Source of the DNA: Flaveria trinervia
Lineage: Eukaryota; Streptophyta; Magnoliopsida; Asterales; Asteraceae
Direction of reading: 5' to 3'
DNA: 64,000 nt
Assembly (NCBI GenBank): GCA_025506515.1
Contig: CM046442.1
Location: forward strand, 65,667,438-65,731,437
Part shown: positions 23,406-35,289 of the stretch, piece by piece
Position numbering within the stretch: position 1 is the first letter of the stretch
Layout: every line of letters begins with the position of its first letter
The notes under the pieces: model-generated
What the model was told of the DNA's origin: nothing
The model's input: the letters and a program-made list of their open reading frames with translations, nothing else
Database searches by the model: none
Position numbers and translations under genes: made by a program

Positions 23406-24137
23406 TGTTAGGACCGTTTTCGGTATGGAGTACTAACTGATTTACACGTGTACCAAACCAAATAGTGCGGAATCCTATTTGATTGGCGATCCAATCAGTG
23501 AGAAAGCGAGTATAATCAATCCAAGAATGAAACTAAACACTAAGAACAATAGTAGGATGATTTACTGCGATCTGTGAACTTGGAACAGGTGGTCTAGCGT
23601 CTCTGGACGGCTAGGGTACGATTTAGTACGTAGGGATTCGAATTGTTTTATTTTTCCACGAATTAAGTGGTATTTATAGGTTAGGGTTTTCCATTCGTGT
23701 GACTGAGCCATTTGCATGGTTCAGTCGTGCGATTGAAGCATGTAGTTGATCCATCCGCATGACTGAAGGTCCAATCGTGCGACTGAGTCAATCTCATGTC
23801 ACACTCGTGCGACTGATCCAGTCTCCTGGTTCAGTCGTGCGACTGGTTCATTAGCATGAAGTATTCATGTGTATGGTCCATTCGCATGAGAACTTCACAC
23901 GATTAAGTTTAGAAAGTTTCTCAATCATTATTGACTAAGAACTATGTAAACCACCACAAACCTATATAGTTAGTCCAATATGCATTAACACACAATAATC
24001 AATGAAATATTAAACATTATAAGCATCACAAACACAATATATTTCATTCATACCCATTATTTTACATATATGTAAGACATGAAAGACATTGTACATTAAG
24101 CTCATAAACTAGGTACATATGTATCTCCGCCTTCCAT
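23406..24137 (-). repeat. 5' LTR of element X
   Basis: Minus-strand LTR of about 730 bases, ending CCTAACA at 23406. Its outer end near 24137 is set by the join to B pol (TTCCATGCC). It is the reverse complement of the solo LTR at 26897-27636. It holds an array of CGTGCGACTGA units (23690-23905) upstream, in its own sense, of TATAAATA (minus strand, 23678-23671). Confidence 0.82.
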
Positions 24138-24138
24138 G

Positions 24139-24971
24139 CCATATTTCAAAACATGCCGTTTCCACTTTCTTGGTTGTGGCCATATTCAAGATACAGGCCG
24201 TAGAGAGCAAAGCGAAACCCCAAAATGTGACAGTGAGCTTCTAGCCATCATATATGGAACGATATCCAATAGAGTTAGATTTCTCCTCTCAGGCATGCTA
24301 TTATGTTGTGGCGTTCCAGGTGGAGAAAGTTGTGAGACAATACCACAACTTCTAACATGATCTCTCAAAGCATCACTTAGGTATTCACCTCCTCTATCGG
24401 TACGAAGAATTTTTATTTTCTTGTTGAGTTGATTTTCTACTTCATTTTGGAAGATTTTGAATATTTCAAAAGCTTCATCTTTGTGCCTTAACAAGTACAC
24501 ATAACCATATCGACTATAGTCATCGGTAAAGGTAATGAAGTATCTTTCATGGTACCTAGTCATTGGCTTAAGAGGACCACATACATCCGAATGTATGATA
24601 CCTAATAAATCTTTTGCCTTTTCGGATTTGCCACTAAAAGGTGCCTTAGTCATTTTACCTTTCAATCAAGATTCACATACATCAAATGAATCATCTTTAT
24701 TTGCTTTTAAAAGACCGTTCTTTTGAAGTGTTTGTATGCGCTTCTTGTTTATACGACGAAGACGGCAATGCCAAAGATAGGTATCACTCAAATCCAATTT
24801 GAGTTTCTTAGTGATGGTTTGGTACAATGAGCTATCATATAATGTGTTTTCACAAACCAATTCATAGATACCATTAACATGAATAGCTTTAAAATAAAAT
24901 GTGCTATTCAAAGAAACCTGAATTTCATTTTCAATAAATGTCAAAACATAACCATATGTCTTAATGGGCAA
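24139..24971 (-). pseudogene. Integrase of element B, truncated by X
   Basis: The frame at 24971-24666 covers the end of the linker and the zinc-binding region (LWHCRLRRINKKRIQTL; the second His of the usual motif is replaced, RLGH to RLRR). A stop follows, then 24665-24186 carries TDDYSRYGY, LRTDRGGEYLSDAL and GTPQHNSMPERRNLTLLD, so the three core acidic positions are still present. The frame ends just after SLSHFGVSLCSLRP by a shift. At 24138 B sequence stops at the X LTR in the middle of the segment that in A encodes the FEICHGR block. Confidence 0.82.
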
Positions 24972-24999
24972 TAGAAATAATATTCCTAGTCAAACTAGG

Positions 25000-26144
25000 A
25001 GCATACAAAATATTGTTCAAAATTGCTTCCAAACCATTTGGAAGCTTCAAGATGTAGTCCCCTCAGCCTTCAACTTGAACCTTTGCCCTATTCCCCATGT
25101 AGAGGCTAACATCCCCTATCTTGAAGTCCTTAGTTCTTTTGAACCCCTGCAATAAGTTGAAAATGTGAGTTCCACATCTGGTACTCAATACCCATGTGTT
25201 AAAGGATATTAAATTTAGATCAATATGAATCATGAAAATGTACCTGAGGTTTGCCAGACATCCCTCTTAGCCTGCAACTCTTTGAGATGGACTGGACAAT
25301 TTCTTGCCCAATGTCTAATCTCCCCACACTTAAAGCATGGGTCATTCGAAGAAACCTTTTTCTTCTTCTCTGCTAGTTTTGGTGGTGGCACTCTTACCAC
25401 TCCGTTTCCCTTTCCCCTAACGTGCCCCTTACCCTTGGCAACATTTGCCTTGGGTGTGGGGTGAGGCCTCTTCTTGTTCCCACCTTCATTGATGGTGAGA
25501 ATTGGTAAAACCCTTTTACCCATGGCTACGTTGGTAGTTTTGAGCATAGAGTGAAGCTCACTTATGTTCTTGTCCCACCCGTTCATGTTATAATTCATGA
25601 CAAAGTTGTCAAACCTTTTTGACAAAGAGTTGAGGATCAAATCCGTAGCCAACTCTTTCGAGAGGGGACAATTCAACCTTTTGAGGCAGTCGATGTGACT
25701 TTTCATCTTAAGTACTTAAGATGAAACAGATTGGGTGTCATCAATACGACATGCATGGAGTGCTCAAACCGTTTTGAAGCGCTCTACCCTTGCTTGTTGT
25801 TGGAACGTTTCCTTTAACTGGGTTATCATGTCTTATGCTCCATGATGTTCATACTCCTTTTGGAGATCCGGAGTCATACTTGCCAACATGAGGCAAGACA
25901 CTTGGACCGAGTTTTCGGTGTATTTCACCCAATTATTGTAGGCCTCCTCATCCTTCTCATTAGGTTGATCGGCAATCAGATCGTCTAACATATATGATCG
26001 TTTCTCTTGCTTGAGAACAATTCTCAAGTTTCGAAACCAATCAATGAAGTTGTTATGGTTCAGACATTCCTTTTGGAGAATGGTCCTAAATGATAATGAG
26101 TGAGCGGATGGAATTTCATTGTTTTCATTGTTGTTGGTGGCCAT
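25000..26144 (-). pseudogene. gag, zinc knuckle and protease of element B
   Basis: Starts at the ATG at 26144 (MATNNNENNE) and has the LNHNNFIDWFRNLRIVLKQE block. Nonsense codons interrupt it after EYEHHGA (about 25830) and near 25720. The frame from 25706 continues with gag, a basic Pro/Lys region and the knuckle CFKCGEIRHWARNC (about 25300-25345). Beyond a short shift, the protease site near 25170-25195 reads VLSTRCGTHIFN. The Asp-Thr-Gly of A is Ser-Thr-Arg here, so the enzyme would be dead even if translated. Confidence 0.85.
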
Positions 26145-28284
26145 CTACAAAATATAACAAAGTCCAATTTTAGTATTTTTGATATTGTTCATATTTTAAT
26201 AATTAAAACCCCTTTTAAGTGTCTTACACAATTTTAAAATTCTAGAATCCAACACTACATTTAAATAGTGGTTAGGTGACCTTTATCCCATTATTTAAAT
26301 TAACAAGGTAGTCAACATTTTGACAATTGCAACCCTTTGCAACTTCTAGGGTATGGGATCGATTTTAAAACATCATATGTATAGTCGGCATGTTTATCCC
26401 ATCAACACCTTTGTAAACCATATTGTAGGTGATCCATTTAACATGGTTTTCAAATCAAGCTACCCTACTTGCACACACATGTGAGTTATCCAACATAAGT
26501 GGTTAGGTGACCTTTATCCCACAAATATGGTATCCGCACCTTAAATCACAAGTTCCCTTAAAATGGTTAGGTGACCTTTATCCCATTAAGAGTTTCCAAG
26601 TGACTCAAGTGTGTGCAAAAGGATGGTGTTAAACTTGTTTATTAAAAGAAATTTTAAGTTTTCATAATCTTAGTTTAGAAAACTCTATGTACCTTATATT
26701 TGCATGCTTTCAAATACAAAGTACCCTCTTCACTTTTAATAAAACCCCTTTTACTAAAATCATTAATCCTTTTAATAACCCTTTATTAACAACTTAATGA
26801 TAAAGAACCATCAACTTTCAGCTTGTTAACTTTGTAAATGAGTTTGTTATGCATATTCAAATATCACCCAATCAATCAAGAAACAAACATCCAAACTATG
26901 GATACATATGTACCTAGTTTATGAGCTTAATGTAAAAAGTCTTTCATGTCTTACATATATGTAACTGGATGGTTTGAATGAAATACAATGTGTGGTTTAT
27001 GCTTATAATGTTTAATATTTCATTGATTATTGTGTGTTAATGCTTATTGAACTAACTATATAGGTTTGTGGTTGTTTATATAGTTCTTACTCAATATTGA
27101 TTGAGGAACGTGCTTAAACTTTATCATCTGAAGTTCTCATGCGAATGGCCCATGCTAATGGACCATACCCATGAACAACTTCATGCTAATGAACTAGTCG
27201 CACGACTGAACCAGGAAACTGGATGAGTCGCACAATTGTGATATGAGATTGACTTAGTCGAACGACTGAACTCTCAGTTGTGCAAATGGATCAACCACAT
27301 GACTCAGTCGCACGACTGAACCATGCTAATGGTTCAGTCACACGAATGAGTAACCCTAACCTATAAATACCACTTAATACATGGAAAACACAACACTTTG
27401 AAGAATTTGACTCTTACACGTACCATAGCCATCTAGAACGTCCAAATAAAAGCCAGTCCATGTTCATAGATCGTTCTTGATCGATTCCTATTCGTTCTTA
27501 ACGTTTAGATTAATCTTATATCGATCAGGTTAACGTTCTCACTGATTGGATCGCCAATCAAATAGGATTCCGCACTATTTGATTTGGTATACACGTGAAT
27601 CGGTTTGTACTCCGTCCAATACAGGGTCATCTAACACAAACAAGCATAAACATACAAACATGAGTTAAGATCTTTCCTAAGGGTTAAGATGACACATCAA
27701 AATGTGTCTATGAACTCCCACTTGAATCCACATCCAAATGCTTCAAGTATCCATGTCTTTTGTGTCCTTCTTTGAGTCTTCATCTTGTGCATCTTCTTTT
27801 ACAAAATCATATCCTAATACTTTATAATAAAAGAAATGCACCTAATCTATTTATTACATAACCAAATCAATAAATAAATTACAACCCAAAATACAAAACA
27901 CAAATATTACAACCGTTTCAAGAATCAAAACCAACATGTCAAACCACAATCAACCAAATCCAAAACACATAAGGCCAAGACTATGTTATGCAACAAAATA
28001 TAAAACATATTCAACATCCAAGAACAACAATGAACCCCTTATTTCAGCCCTAAAGTTTCAGCCAACATGAACCCAAACTTTAAGGTTTTGTCCAAATAAC
28101 ACAATCAACCATTTGATGTAAAACTTTCAAGGTTTATACTAAAGCATGTCAGATTAGTCCTTGAAACTTAAGAAATTCATACAACCCCAACAAAACAGCC
28201 CGTAATGGGTTGAAAAAGTCCATGACAACTAACTTTTCAAGAACTTTTGAAGCACCTATTCCACATATCTGGCTCTAGATGCCA
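26145..28284 (-). other. Leader of element B with threefold motif and primer site
   Basis: Non-coding leader homologous to 6937-8380 of A, with motif copies at 26269, 26500 and 26564. The solo X-type LTR interrupts it at 26897-27636. The primer site next to the LTR reads TGGCATCTAGAGCC on the minus strand (28284-28271). Confidence 0.75.
26892..27641 (+). mobile_element. Solo LTR of the X family in the B leader, with TSD caaac
   Basis: 26897-27636 is the reverse complement of the X LTR at 23406-24137. It is flanked by caaac at 26892-26896 and 27637-27641. Comparison with the uninterrupted leader of C (rc of 50980-51060) shows a single clean insertion. There is no internal sequence, so it is the product of LTR-LTR recombination. 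TATAAATA is at 27362. Its opposite orientation to the X LTR gives an inverted repeat of about 730 bases around 24138-26896. Confidence 0.85.
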
Positions 28285-29218
28285 TGTTGAGTTTTGTAAC
28301 ATGTAAAACAAAACTAGTTTAACCATTTAAACTATAAAAATGCAGCGGAAAATAGGTTTTAACATGTTGTTTATAATGTGAAAATTTCACTATTTGAAAG
28401 CTCAAACAAAACCCAAGTATAAGGATGATATATATATGTGTGAAATAGTATGCTATCAAAACCAAAACAACAACCATAGGGTGTACAAAGAAAAAACCTT
28501 TCTTGCACAAGTTATTGAAGGTGGAAGAGATAAAGAAGATGATGTTCTTGAATGTGCAGGCCCCAAGAGAGAAAGCCTCAAGTTGTGATACCCACAAGCT
28601 CTTCCAAACACCTAGCTAGTTAGGGAGCTTAACACCAAAATCTCTACAAATGTACCTTCAAGAATCCGAATTTTCAGCCTTGTTTTAGCTTCTACTCCGA
28701 AAATTCAGCCTTGTTTTTTAGAGAATTCTTGCTTGAGTGTGTGTAAGAGAAAAGTGTGAATTGATGGAAGAGTGCAAGAGGGGTAAAAGTCTTGCAAAGA
28801 CCAAGACAAAATGAGTTCCAATGCCAACAAGGGGCGGCTGAATTTTATGTTCAAAATGGGTCCCCCCATTGTGAAACTTTTATAACGTTTTACTCTTTCA
28901 ACCCTTAGTTTATAAAATTAAAACCTTTTTAATTTTATAACATTAACACACGTTTATTTGTTATTATTTAACCAACTTAAATAATGAAACAAATAATTTC
29001 TCATGAAAAAATTATCTATATAATGTTGTTCTATCACAAAAGCAATGTTTTAGAAAACCCATTTTCTAAATAGGTGTCATTATTTATTTGTATGATCTCA
29101 TCGACAAATAAATATGTATTGGTGTTTGTATAGCTTCTTTTTGGGTATGACTCGACTTGGATCATAACATACTAACCATATCAATCTTGTATGTGTCTTG
29201 GGCATATAAGGTCCAACA
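28285..29218 (-). repeat. 5' LTR of element B
   Basis: 934 bases. On the minus strand it begins TGTTGGACC and ends ACTCAACA. The U3 terminal inverted repeat (29184-29193 and 29203-29212) has 8 of 10 pairs. Sequence outside (29224 on) is unrelated and belongs to element F. Confidence 0.88.
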
Positions 29219-29223
29219 TTCCT

Positions 29224-31379
29224 AGAGATCTTTAAAAAGAGCTCAACCAAGAACACAAGAACCTATGAATGTGATTGACCTAACTCCTAGCTCATCTATG
29301 CAAGAGGGTGATGCTACCTTAAAAGGGGGAAGGTCATTACAATTACATAACCTGGGAGTTCTTCACAGAGAATGGACTTTGAAGACTCACCATCTTCACT
29401 TGCAACAGTCCACACTTAGCAACTTCCTCAAGTTTACATTAATGTGGACTCCAAAGACTCCTTCATTCAGAGTCTTTTTCAGGAAGGCATTCTAAGGGCT
29501 ATGTTATCTCCACCTCAAGGAACATCCAATTACATCATAGGGTGGATGTATGATGCCCACAAAAGAGCCCTCATTACTAAAAGAGTTCAGGGATAGCAAG
29601 AAGTCTTCAATTTTCAGACCTTGAACTACTATGAAGGTCTTGACCTTGTCAACATGCCACTTGTCAATCCAAGCCAATCTAGACAAGCTAACAAGTTGGC
29701 TCAAAGGATTCAAGATGACATTACTAAAGAGTTCAACCTCAGAAGGAGAAAGAGTCAATCCGGCAATGCATTGGTCAACTGGATGTTGGGGCTGACCCTG
29801 AGAATAGCTTCAAAGGTAAAACAATGACTGATGGTCGAGTAATTGAACGTGAGAGTCTTGTCACACCTACAACTACTTTAGAAGTCCATTCCCTTGATGA
29901 GACACCTGCTGATGAAGGTGCATTTTAACCTCTCTCTGGCAAGAGTTGGTATGCTACACCAAGCAATGATGGCCAAATCTCTCTCGACCATGAGTCACAA
30001 AGGTCTCTAAGTGACAAAGGGAAAACAAAAATGACTGATAAGGAGAATAAGGAGGAGGAGAGAGAGAGGGAAAGGAAATTAAGGGGAGAAAGTTCCTCTG
30101 TCCAGACTGTTGGCTTCATAAAAGCTACATATAGGGTTGCTCCTAGACCAAACACTCAGAATAATGAGTTGGGCAGTCAGGATTGCCTACCTACAGACCA
30201 GGAACTATGATATTAATAATATCACACCTCCCCTTAGAGGAACTAAGTGAACTGGATGACATGGAAATGTTAAGAGAAAGGAAGGAGGCAGAGGATGCAA
30301 GATTGCTTCTCCAAATAAAGGAAGAAAAGAGACTGAAAAAGCTCTACAAACATGTTCCTACCCTTTCAACAGTTCAAGAAAGTCCTAAACAGAGGTTGTG
30401 GCTCCATAAGAACCTCAGGTAGACAAAGAAACTGACAGGATCAATATGATTAACTACCTGAGCACCACATGCCTATATCAGGCAAATGCACTTCTTCCCT
30501 TGTCCTTGAGCATATAGAGTTTGAGTATTTCAAACAACTTCAACTAGAAGTACTCAAAGAGAGAAAGACAACAAAGAGAAAAATGAGAGAAGAAGCTACA
30601 AAGGAAAAAGTCATCATCCAAAAGAGCATGAAGAAGTTTGCTCATAGGCAGAGGATGATGAGCTTCTTAAAGCTGTATGGATTCTTTGGAAGGAGACTTG
30701 GCTCTATGTATCTATCTACCATGGATGAGCATATTAGGGTGATCAAGTAGAAGATTCAAAAAGGAGAACTAGTTGACTTATACTCCCCACCAAGTCAGGT
30801 CCCTCAAGAAGTGGAGGTTAAGGTTGAACATTTTCAGACAACACAACCTGGACCTCCTACTGAGTCTGAGAAAGCTTCTACTTCTGATCCCTAGCAGGTT
30901 TCTATCCCTTCTCAATCTGAACCTATGAGAGAGGAAAACCCAACTCAGAAATACAAAGATGACAAACAGGGTGTTAGAGGCTAGTCTTCTTAGTTAAAAG
31001 GTTGAAAAAGGAGAAAAAGGAAGGCCTTTAAATCAAAGCCAAAGAAGAAGAAGAATAAAGAGGCATCCATCTCCAAACCTCAAGATGAGTCGGAACATCC
31101 TGAGGATGTGCAACAAGAGGATGCTACATCTACTCTAATTCAAATATCTCCTCTAGCATTAGGAAGACCCATCTTGCCCTAGACATATGCTACAAATCCA
31201 GAAAGATGGCATGTCATCAGAGATCAAGGTGTAAAGATGTCTATACATGGCAAGACACGTTCAATCTACCTCTACATGATCTCTTTGATATGAGAAGACA
31301 CTATGAGAGTTTGAGTGATCCTGATCATCATATGAAGAAAGGGATGGTCATCATCATAAAGAGGACTCTTGATATCTGA
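29224..31379 (+). pseudogene. Degenerate accessory coding region of element F
   Basis: No family recognised. Open stretches in changing frames cover 29265-29495, 29621-29827, about 29820-30200, 30183-30422, 30469-30750 and about 31180-31379, with many stops between. Composition is rich in Lys, Glu and Arg with likely coiled coil (KERKTTKRKMREEATKEK near 30570; KEEEREREREKLR near 30050). The last frame ends SDPDHHMKKGMVIIIKRTLD at the TGA before 31380. About 30 bases later is a purine tract and LTR start. Position and composition resemble the accessory region of S, but I see no direct sequence match to it. Confidence 0.45.
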
Positions 31380-31419
31380 AGTCTTCAAGTGTTTTGGTAG
31401 CATCATCCGAAGGGGAGTT

Positions 31420-31669
31420 TGTAAGGTTTTATATAAGGCTAATACAACCCAAAACATCCAAAGTCTCCCCTGCATGCATGCATAAGTGTACTGAAGTAGA
31501 ATACTTTGGAAGTTTCACACACTTCCTTAGAAAAACATTCTAAGCGTGAAATCTTGCAAAGCCAATACCAATATCTTCCGAAGCCAAACATGAAGTCTTC
31601 CAAAGCTTAAAAGACAAAGTCTTCCGAATCCAACTCTTGAAGACAAAGTTCTTTTGAAGAATTTTTAAC
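31420..31669 (+). repeat. 3' LTR of element F, first part
   Basis: Begins TGTAAGGTTTT just after the purine tract AAGGGGAGTT. It contains tandem-like CTTCCGAA(G)CC units (31570-31660). It is cut by D at 31670, where ttaac (31665-31669) is the left duplication of D. Confidence 0.55.
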
Positions 31670-32299
31670 TGTAAGGCCCCGTTCCCAGGCACCTCATAGT
31701 TGGTCATTCATTGCACTTAAAACATTTTAAAACGTACGTATATTTCGCAGCAGAATTTAAAACCTTCGTAATAGCTAAAAACATGTCATTTCATTCATTT
31801 ACAACATTTGTTTTCATCTTAAAATACAATGACATGTCAAAATACGAATGCCCGCCTCAAATGCTCCTAGTAACTTATGCATCCATGCCTGTAACTCCTC
31901 AGCATCAACACGTACCTGCCAACTATCATGCATACAAAAGTCAGCGACGCTGAGTGAGTTCTAATTTTATGACAAAAACATACTTTTCTTTGTTAAAACC
32001 ATTCTTTACTTTATTTCCAAATCATACTATACTTTACAATCGATCGTGATCATGCATCATACGTACATACAGATAATATCATTATTATCTTCGTCGTTAC
32101 GTTAGTTAACTTCGTTCATTCAATGTATTACATTAACGTTCACTTCTCCTTCTAGATCCGGTCTGACTTTACCTTCTTCGTGGCACTCGGCCACGATTAG
32201 TGAGGTCGAATGACAAGGATCCCCTTAGTACATTATTACGATAATTCATTTACGTTCATTCATACCTTGCTCATTACTCTTTATTACTGGAATCTTTGC

Positions 32300-32880
32300 T
32301 CGTGCAATATCCCCGACTCATGCTCGAATGCTAATGTTGTGCCGAGGCTTGCTCACAAACCCCTGACTCATGTCCGAAGACTGACACAGGACCGAGATAC
32401 ATGAAAAAGATCCCATATGAGTCAATCACAGGGATTGAACTCTTTCCGAGTCTATTGGAACACAAAGTCGCTCACCTCATTATCTCGCCTCATGCAATAC
32501 CCCGACTCATGTCTAAAGACTAATACTGTGTTGGGCCCTAATAAACAAACCACCAACTCATGTCCGAAGACTGACATAGTACCGGGATACACGACATGGA
32601 TCTCATCATCCATCCCTTTCGTCATATGCAATACTCTCTAGTCATGTCCAAAGACTCATACTATGCGGGGCCTACTCACAAACCCCCGACTCATGTCCAA
32701 AGACTGACACAGTACCGGAGTACGTGATCTGCATCTTGTTTCATGAAATACCCTGACTCATGTCCGAAGACTGATACTGTGTCGGGGCCTGTAACCAAAC
32801 CCCCGACTCATGTCCGAAGACTGACACAGTACCGAGATACGCGACACGGACGTCTTTCGAGTCTGTCGCGACACAGAGTC
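32300..32880. repeat. Degenerate repeats (CGACTCATGTCCGAAGACTG) in the D 3' LTR
   Basis: About seven copies of the 20-base core are followed alternately by ACACAGTACCG or ATACTGTG and by a GGGCCT spacer, giving a higher-order unit. The same zone is at about 45385-45945 in the other LTR. A short GAAATGGGTAACA repeat follows (32990-33050; 46050-46130). Confidence 0.8.
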
Positions 32881-33654
32881 GCTCACCTCATACATGTGCT
32901 TGGCTTTATGCCACACCCCCGAAGTTATACGTAACTCGGGTAACCATCATATATTTCACCCCAACATTATGGGTATCAACACCCGCATCGAAATGAGTAA
33001 CAACACCCCCATCAAAATGGGTAACAACACCCCCACCGAAATGGGTAACACCACTGAAGGTTAGTCACAAAGACTGGAACCCTTGTGTGCACACCTTAGG
33101 ATTTGTTGAACCTTATGCGGTAGAGCTTAAGGCATTTAGAGCCGTGCACCTCTGTACATATTGCTTGCAAGCCTTTCTATACTTTCTCTTTATTAGTGTA
33201 TGCACTTTATCATTATGTTCCTCTTTTCATTATGTTCCAATTTACATTACATAATACTTCCATTACATTTATTAACGTTCAACGCAAAGCCAAGGGAAGA
33301 CATACATACATAATAAGGAACATACATAATCATAAACATACACCATCACCATACAAGAAACATCATACATGCATAACACACATCAAACATAAGCCATCAT
33401 ATGATAACCAAGCCTATCTCCCCATAATACCCCCTTAAAATCACTTAGAAACCTCAAGTCCAAATTGGACGCATGGGACCTTCCAGGCGCATGAGCATAA
33501 AAATTTTATGTGTAAAACAGTCTGGGCGCATGGGCACTATTTAGGCGCTTCTGCCCTATTCAGGCGCATGCCACCTGTTCAAGCGCATCACCAACACTTA
33601 GCCGTTTCAATCAATTAGGCGCATGGGCACTATTTAGGCACATGGCCAACACTT

Positions 33655-33730
33655 TGGCGCATGGCCAACACTTGGGCGCATGGCCAACACTTGGGCGCAT
33701 GGCCAACACTTGGGCGCATGGCCAACACTT
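33655..33730. repeat. Four tandem 19-bp units in the D 3' LTR
   Basis: gggcgcatggccaacactt is repeated at 33655, 33674, 33693 and 33712 with one mismatch in the first. The 5' LTR has only one such unit at the matching place (about 46690). The surrounding 33465-33925 holds more divergent GCGCATGG units. The extra copies therefore arose, or were lost, after D inserted. Confidence 0.85.
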
Positions 33731-34535
33731 GGGCGCATGGGCCACTGTTTAGGCGCATGGATCCCCTCTGGGCGCATGGCCAACACTTAGACGCATGGGC
33801 AACATGCTGGGTGCATGGGCCACTGTTTAGGCACATGACCCACTCTTGGGCGCATGGCCAACACTTAGGCGTCTCGCCTCTCATGGTGGGCGCATGGGCC
33901 ACTGTTTGGGCACATGAACCACTGTTCTTGTTTATCAAAACATTCTGGAATATTTTTTATGTTATCAACATCACCCGATTATTATTGTAATCATACCCAA
34001 GCACACATCTAATATACTAAGGGCATCTAAGCATGCTAAACATCATCACTAACCCATGATCAGCTCTATAACATACATACATACATCAATTCGAACATAG
34101 AGCTTTAAACCCATAGTTTCTTTCAAATTGTTTACTTAGTATGCATACTAGCCCCAAATCAGTTAAAAATCAGTAAAAGAGGGGTTCTAGAAACGCACCT
34201 GAGCAGCCTTTGAGCAACACTCTTCCAGTTCGAGACCCACCTTCGATTCAGAACTTCGGTTAAGAACTCATAACCCAGCTCAAATAAGAGAAGACTTACC
34301 TTTGAAGCTGCTTCTTCCACTTTCTCTTTCTAGAACCGAGGCTTCTCTCTCTTCTTTCTTCTTTTTAGCCGATTGAAGAAGATGATGAAGAAATGGGCAA
34401 CCATGCCCCCTTTAAACCTTAAAGTAATAAGGTTTTGTACTTTGTACACTTTATCCCCCTCCACTTGTGCACAATTTCTATTCTTTCTATTTACATTTTT
34501 TCCTTCCGTTTAAATAGAAATTCGGGGTGTTACAA

Positions 34536-35284
34536 GTCTACCCCCTTAAAGAGGTTTCGTCCATGAAACCTGTCGCTTCTCGAACAGTTATGGGTAACAC
34601 AGTTTCACCTCTTCTTTGATCTTGCATTTAAACTTAGATCCCTTTAGGCTTCACTGCACTCGTACAAGTGAAACCATCATCCTTCTTAGCCTATTCTCTT
34701 CTTCTTTTTAGTAATGGTCACTAGTCGCTTCTCATGGTTGGATACTCTGTCCATCTCAGTATTCTCTGGTAGCATGATCATATCATCATTGGTTAAGCTC
34801 TTCTTAGACGAGACGCATGGAACATTAGATGAATTCCAGTTAACTCATCGGGTAGCTCCGGTCGATGTGCCACTTCTCCTACCTGAGCAACAACTGGAAA
34901 TGACCCTATACACTTTAATATTAGCTTTACTCGATCCCAAACCAAGCAATCCGCTCTCCTGGTCGAAGCCTTCCTCATAATTCATTGTCGTAGGTCGTCA
35001 CCGAACTCTGGTCATGCACGGTTGATCAATCCATCTTCTTGCAACACTTGGGGTTTAAGTCGTAGATTACTAATCAACTCACCCGGAGATGCATGTCTAC
35101 CTACCTATGTCTGTCTTGAACGGCCTAGTAGGAACAAGCGCTCTCTCTTAATTCTATCGCGCAATCCTCTAGGGCAATAGGTAACCTAGTAAACTTACTA
35201 ATTACAATTCTTACATCACAGGCTCATCGATCTTCCTACCCCTAACATGTAACATCACAGAAAATAGCGGCAACAAAACTACTA
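34536..35284 (-). pseudogene. Integrase C-terminal end and 3' untranslated region of D
   Basis: The minus-strand frame 34978-34793 contains VKLILKCIGSFPVVAQVGEV, then HRPELPDELTGIHLMFHASRLR. This is the GPF/Y domain that ends gypsy integrases and contacts DNA. The expected upstream integrase core, RNase H and RT are absent. Sequence from 34979 to 35284 has no recognisable pol. After the domain a short tail leads to the purine tract and LTR. The remnant fixes D as gypsy and as minus-strand. Confidence 0.75.
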
Positions 35285-35289
35285 CTAGT
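35285..35289. repeat. Target-site duplication of element E, left copy (ctagt)
   Basis: ctagt at 35285-35289 directly precedes the LTR start TGTTGGATTC. The same five bases follow the right LTR at 43047-43051. This is a perfect copia-type duplication. Confidence 0.9.

Larger units (their letters stand above)
1..24137 (-). mobile_element. Copia element X, split by element S; 3' part lies off the left edge
   Basis: On the minus strand the order is 5' LTR (about 24137 to 23406), primer-binding site (23404-23391), leader (23390-22878), the insertion of S with its tctct target duplication, then gag running from 548 off the left edge. The two X pieces are joined by the duplication at 586-590 and 22873-22877, so they are one interrupted element. 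Right of the LTR is element B pol sequence, so X is inserted in B. The remaining X pol, its 3' LTR and the rest of B are predicted to the left of this window. Confidence 0.8.
24138..29218 (-). mobile_element. Copia element B, 5' half only (rest displaced by X)
   Basis: Same family as A. On the minus strand: 5' LTR (29218-28285), primer site, leader with a solo X-type LTR inserted, gag, protease, the first two thirds of integrase. Then an abrupt end at 24138 where X begins. RT, RNase H and 3' LTR are not in the window and should lie left of it beyond X. The right flank ttcct (29219-29223) is the expected near-side target duplication. Two nonsense codons in gag and loss of the protease aspartate show it is inactive. 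Confidence 0.82.
31670..34534 (-). repeat. 3' LTR of element D
   Basis: 2865 bases, closely similar to 44746-47592. It holds two repeat zones: CGACTCATGTCCGAAGACTG units (32300-32880) and GGGCGCATGG units (33465-33925). No gene is present. Reading frames in both directions through these zones (for example 33630-33990) are repeat artefacts. Confidence 0.88.

Noticed and set aside
33465..33925. CRISPR-like look of regular repeats
   Set aside because: Units are directly adjacent or separated by related sequence, not unique spacers, and the DNA is plant retrotransposon LTR.
33630..33990. Cys/Pro/His-rich minus frame and Trp/His/Gly-rich plus frame of about 100 codons
   Set aside because: Both are translations of the 19-20-bp GGGCGCATGG repeats inside a gypsy LTR; no start context or conservation.
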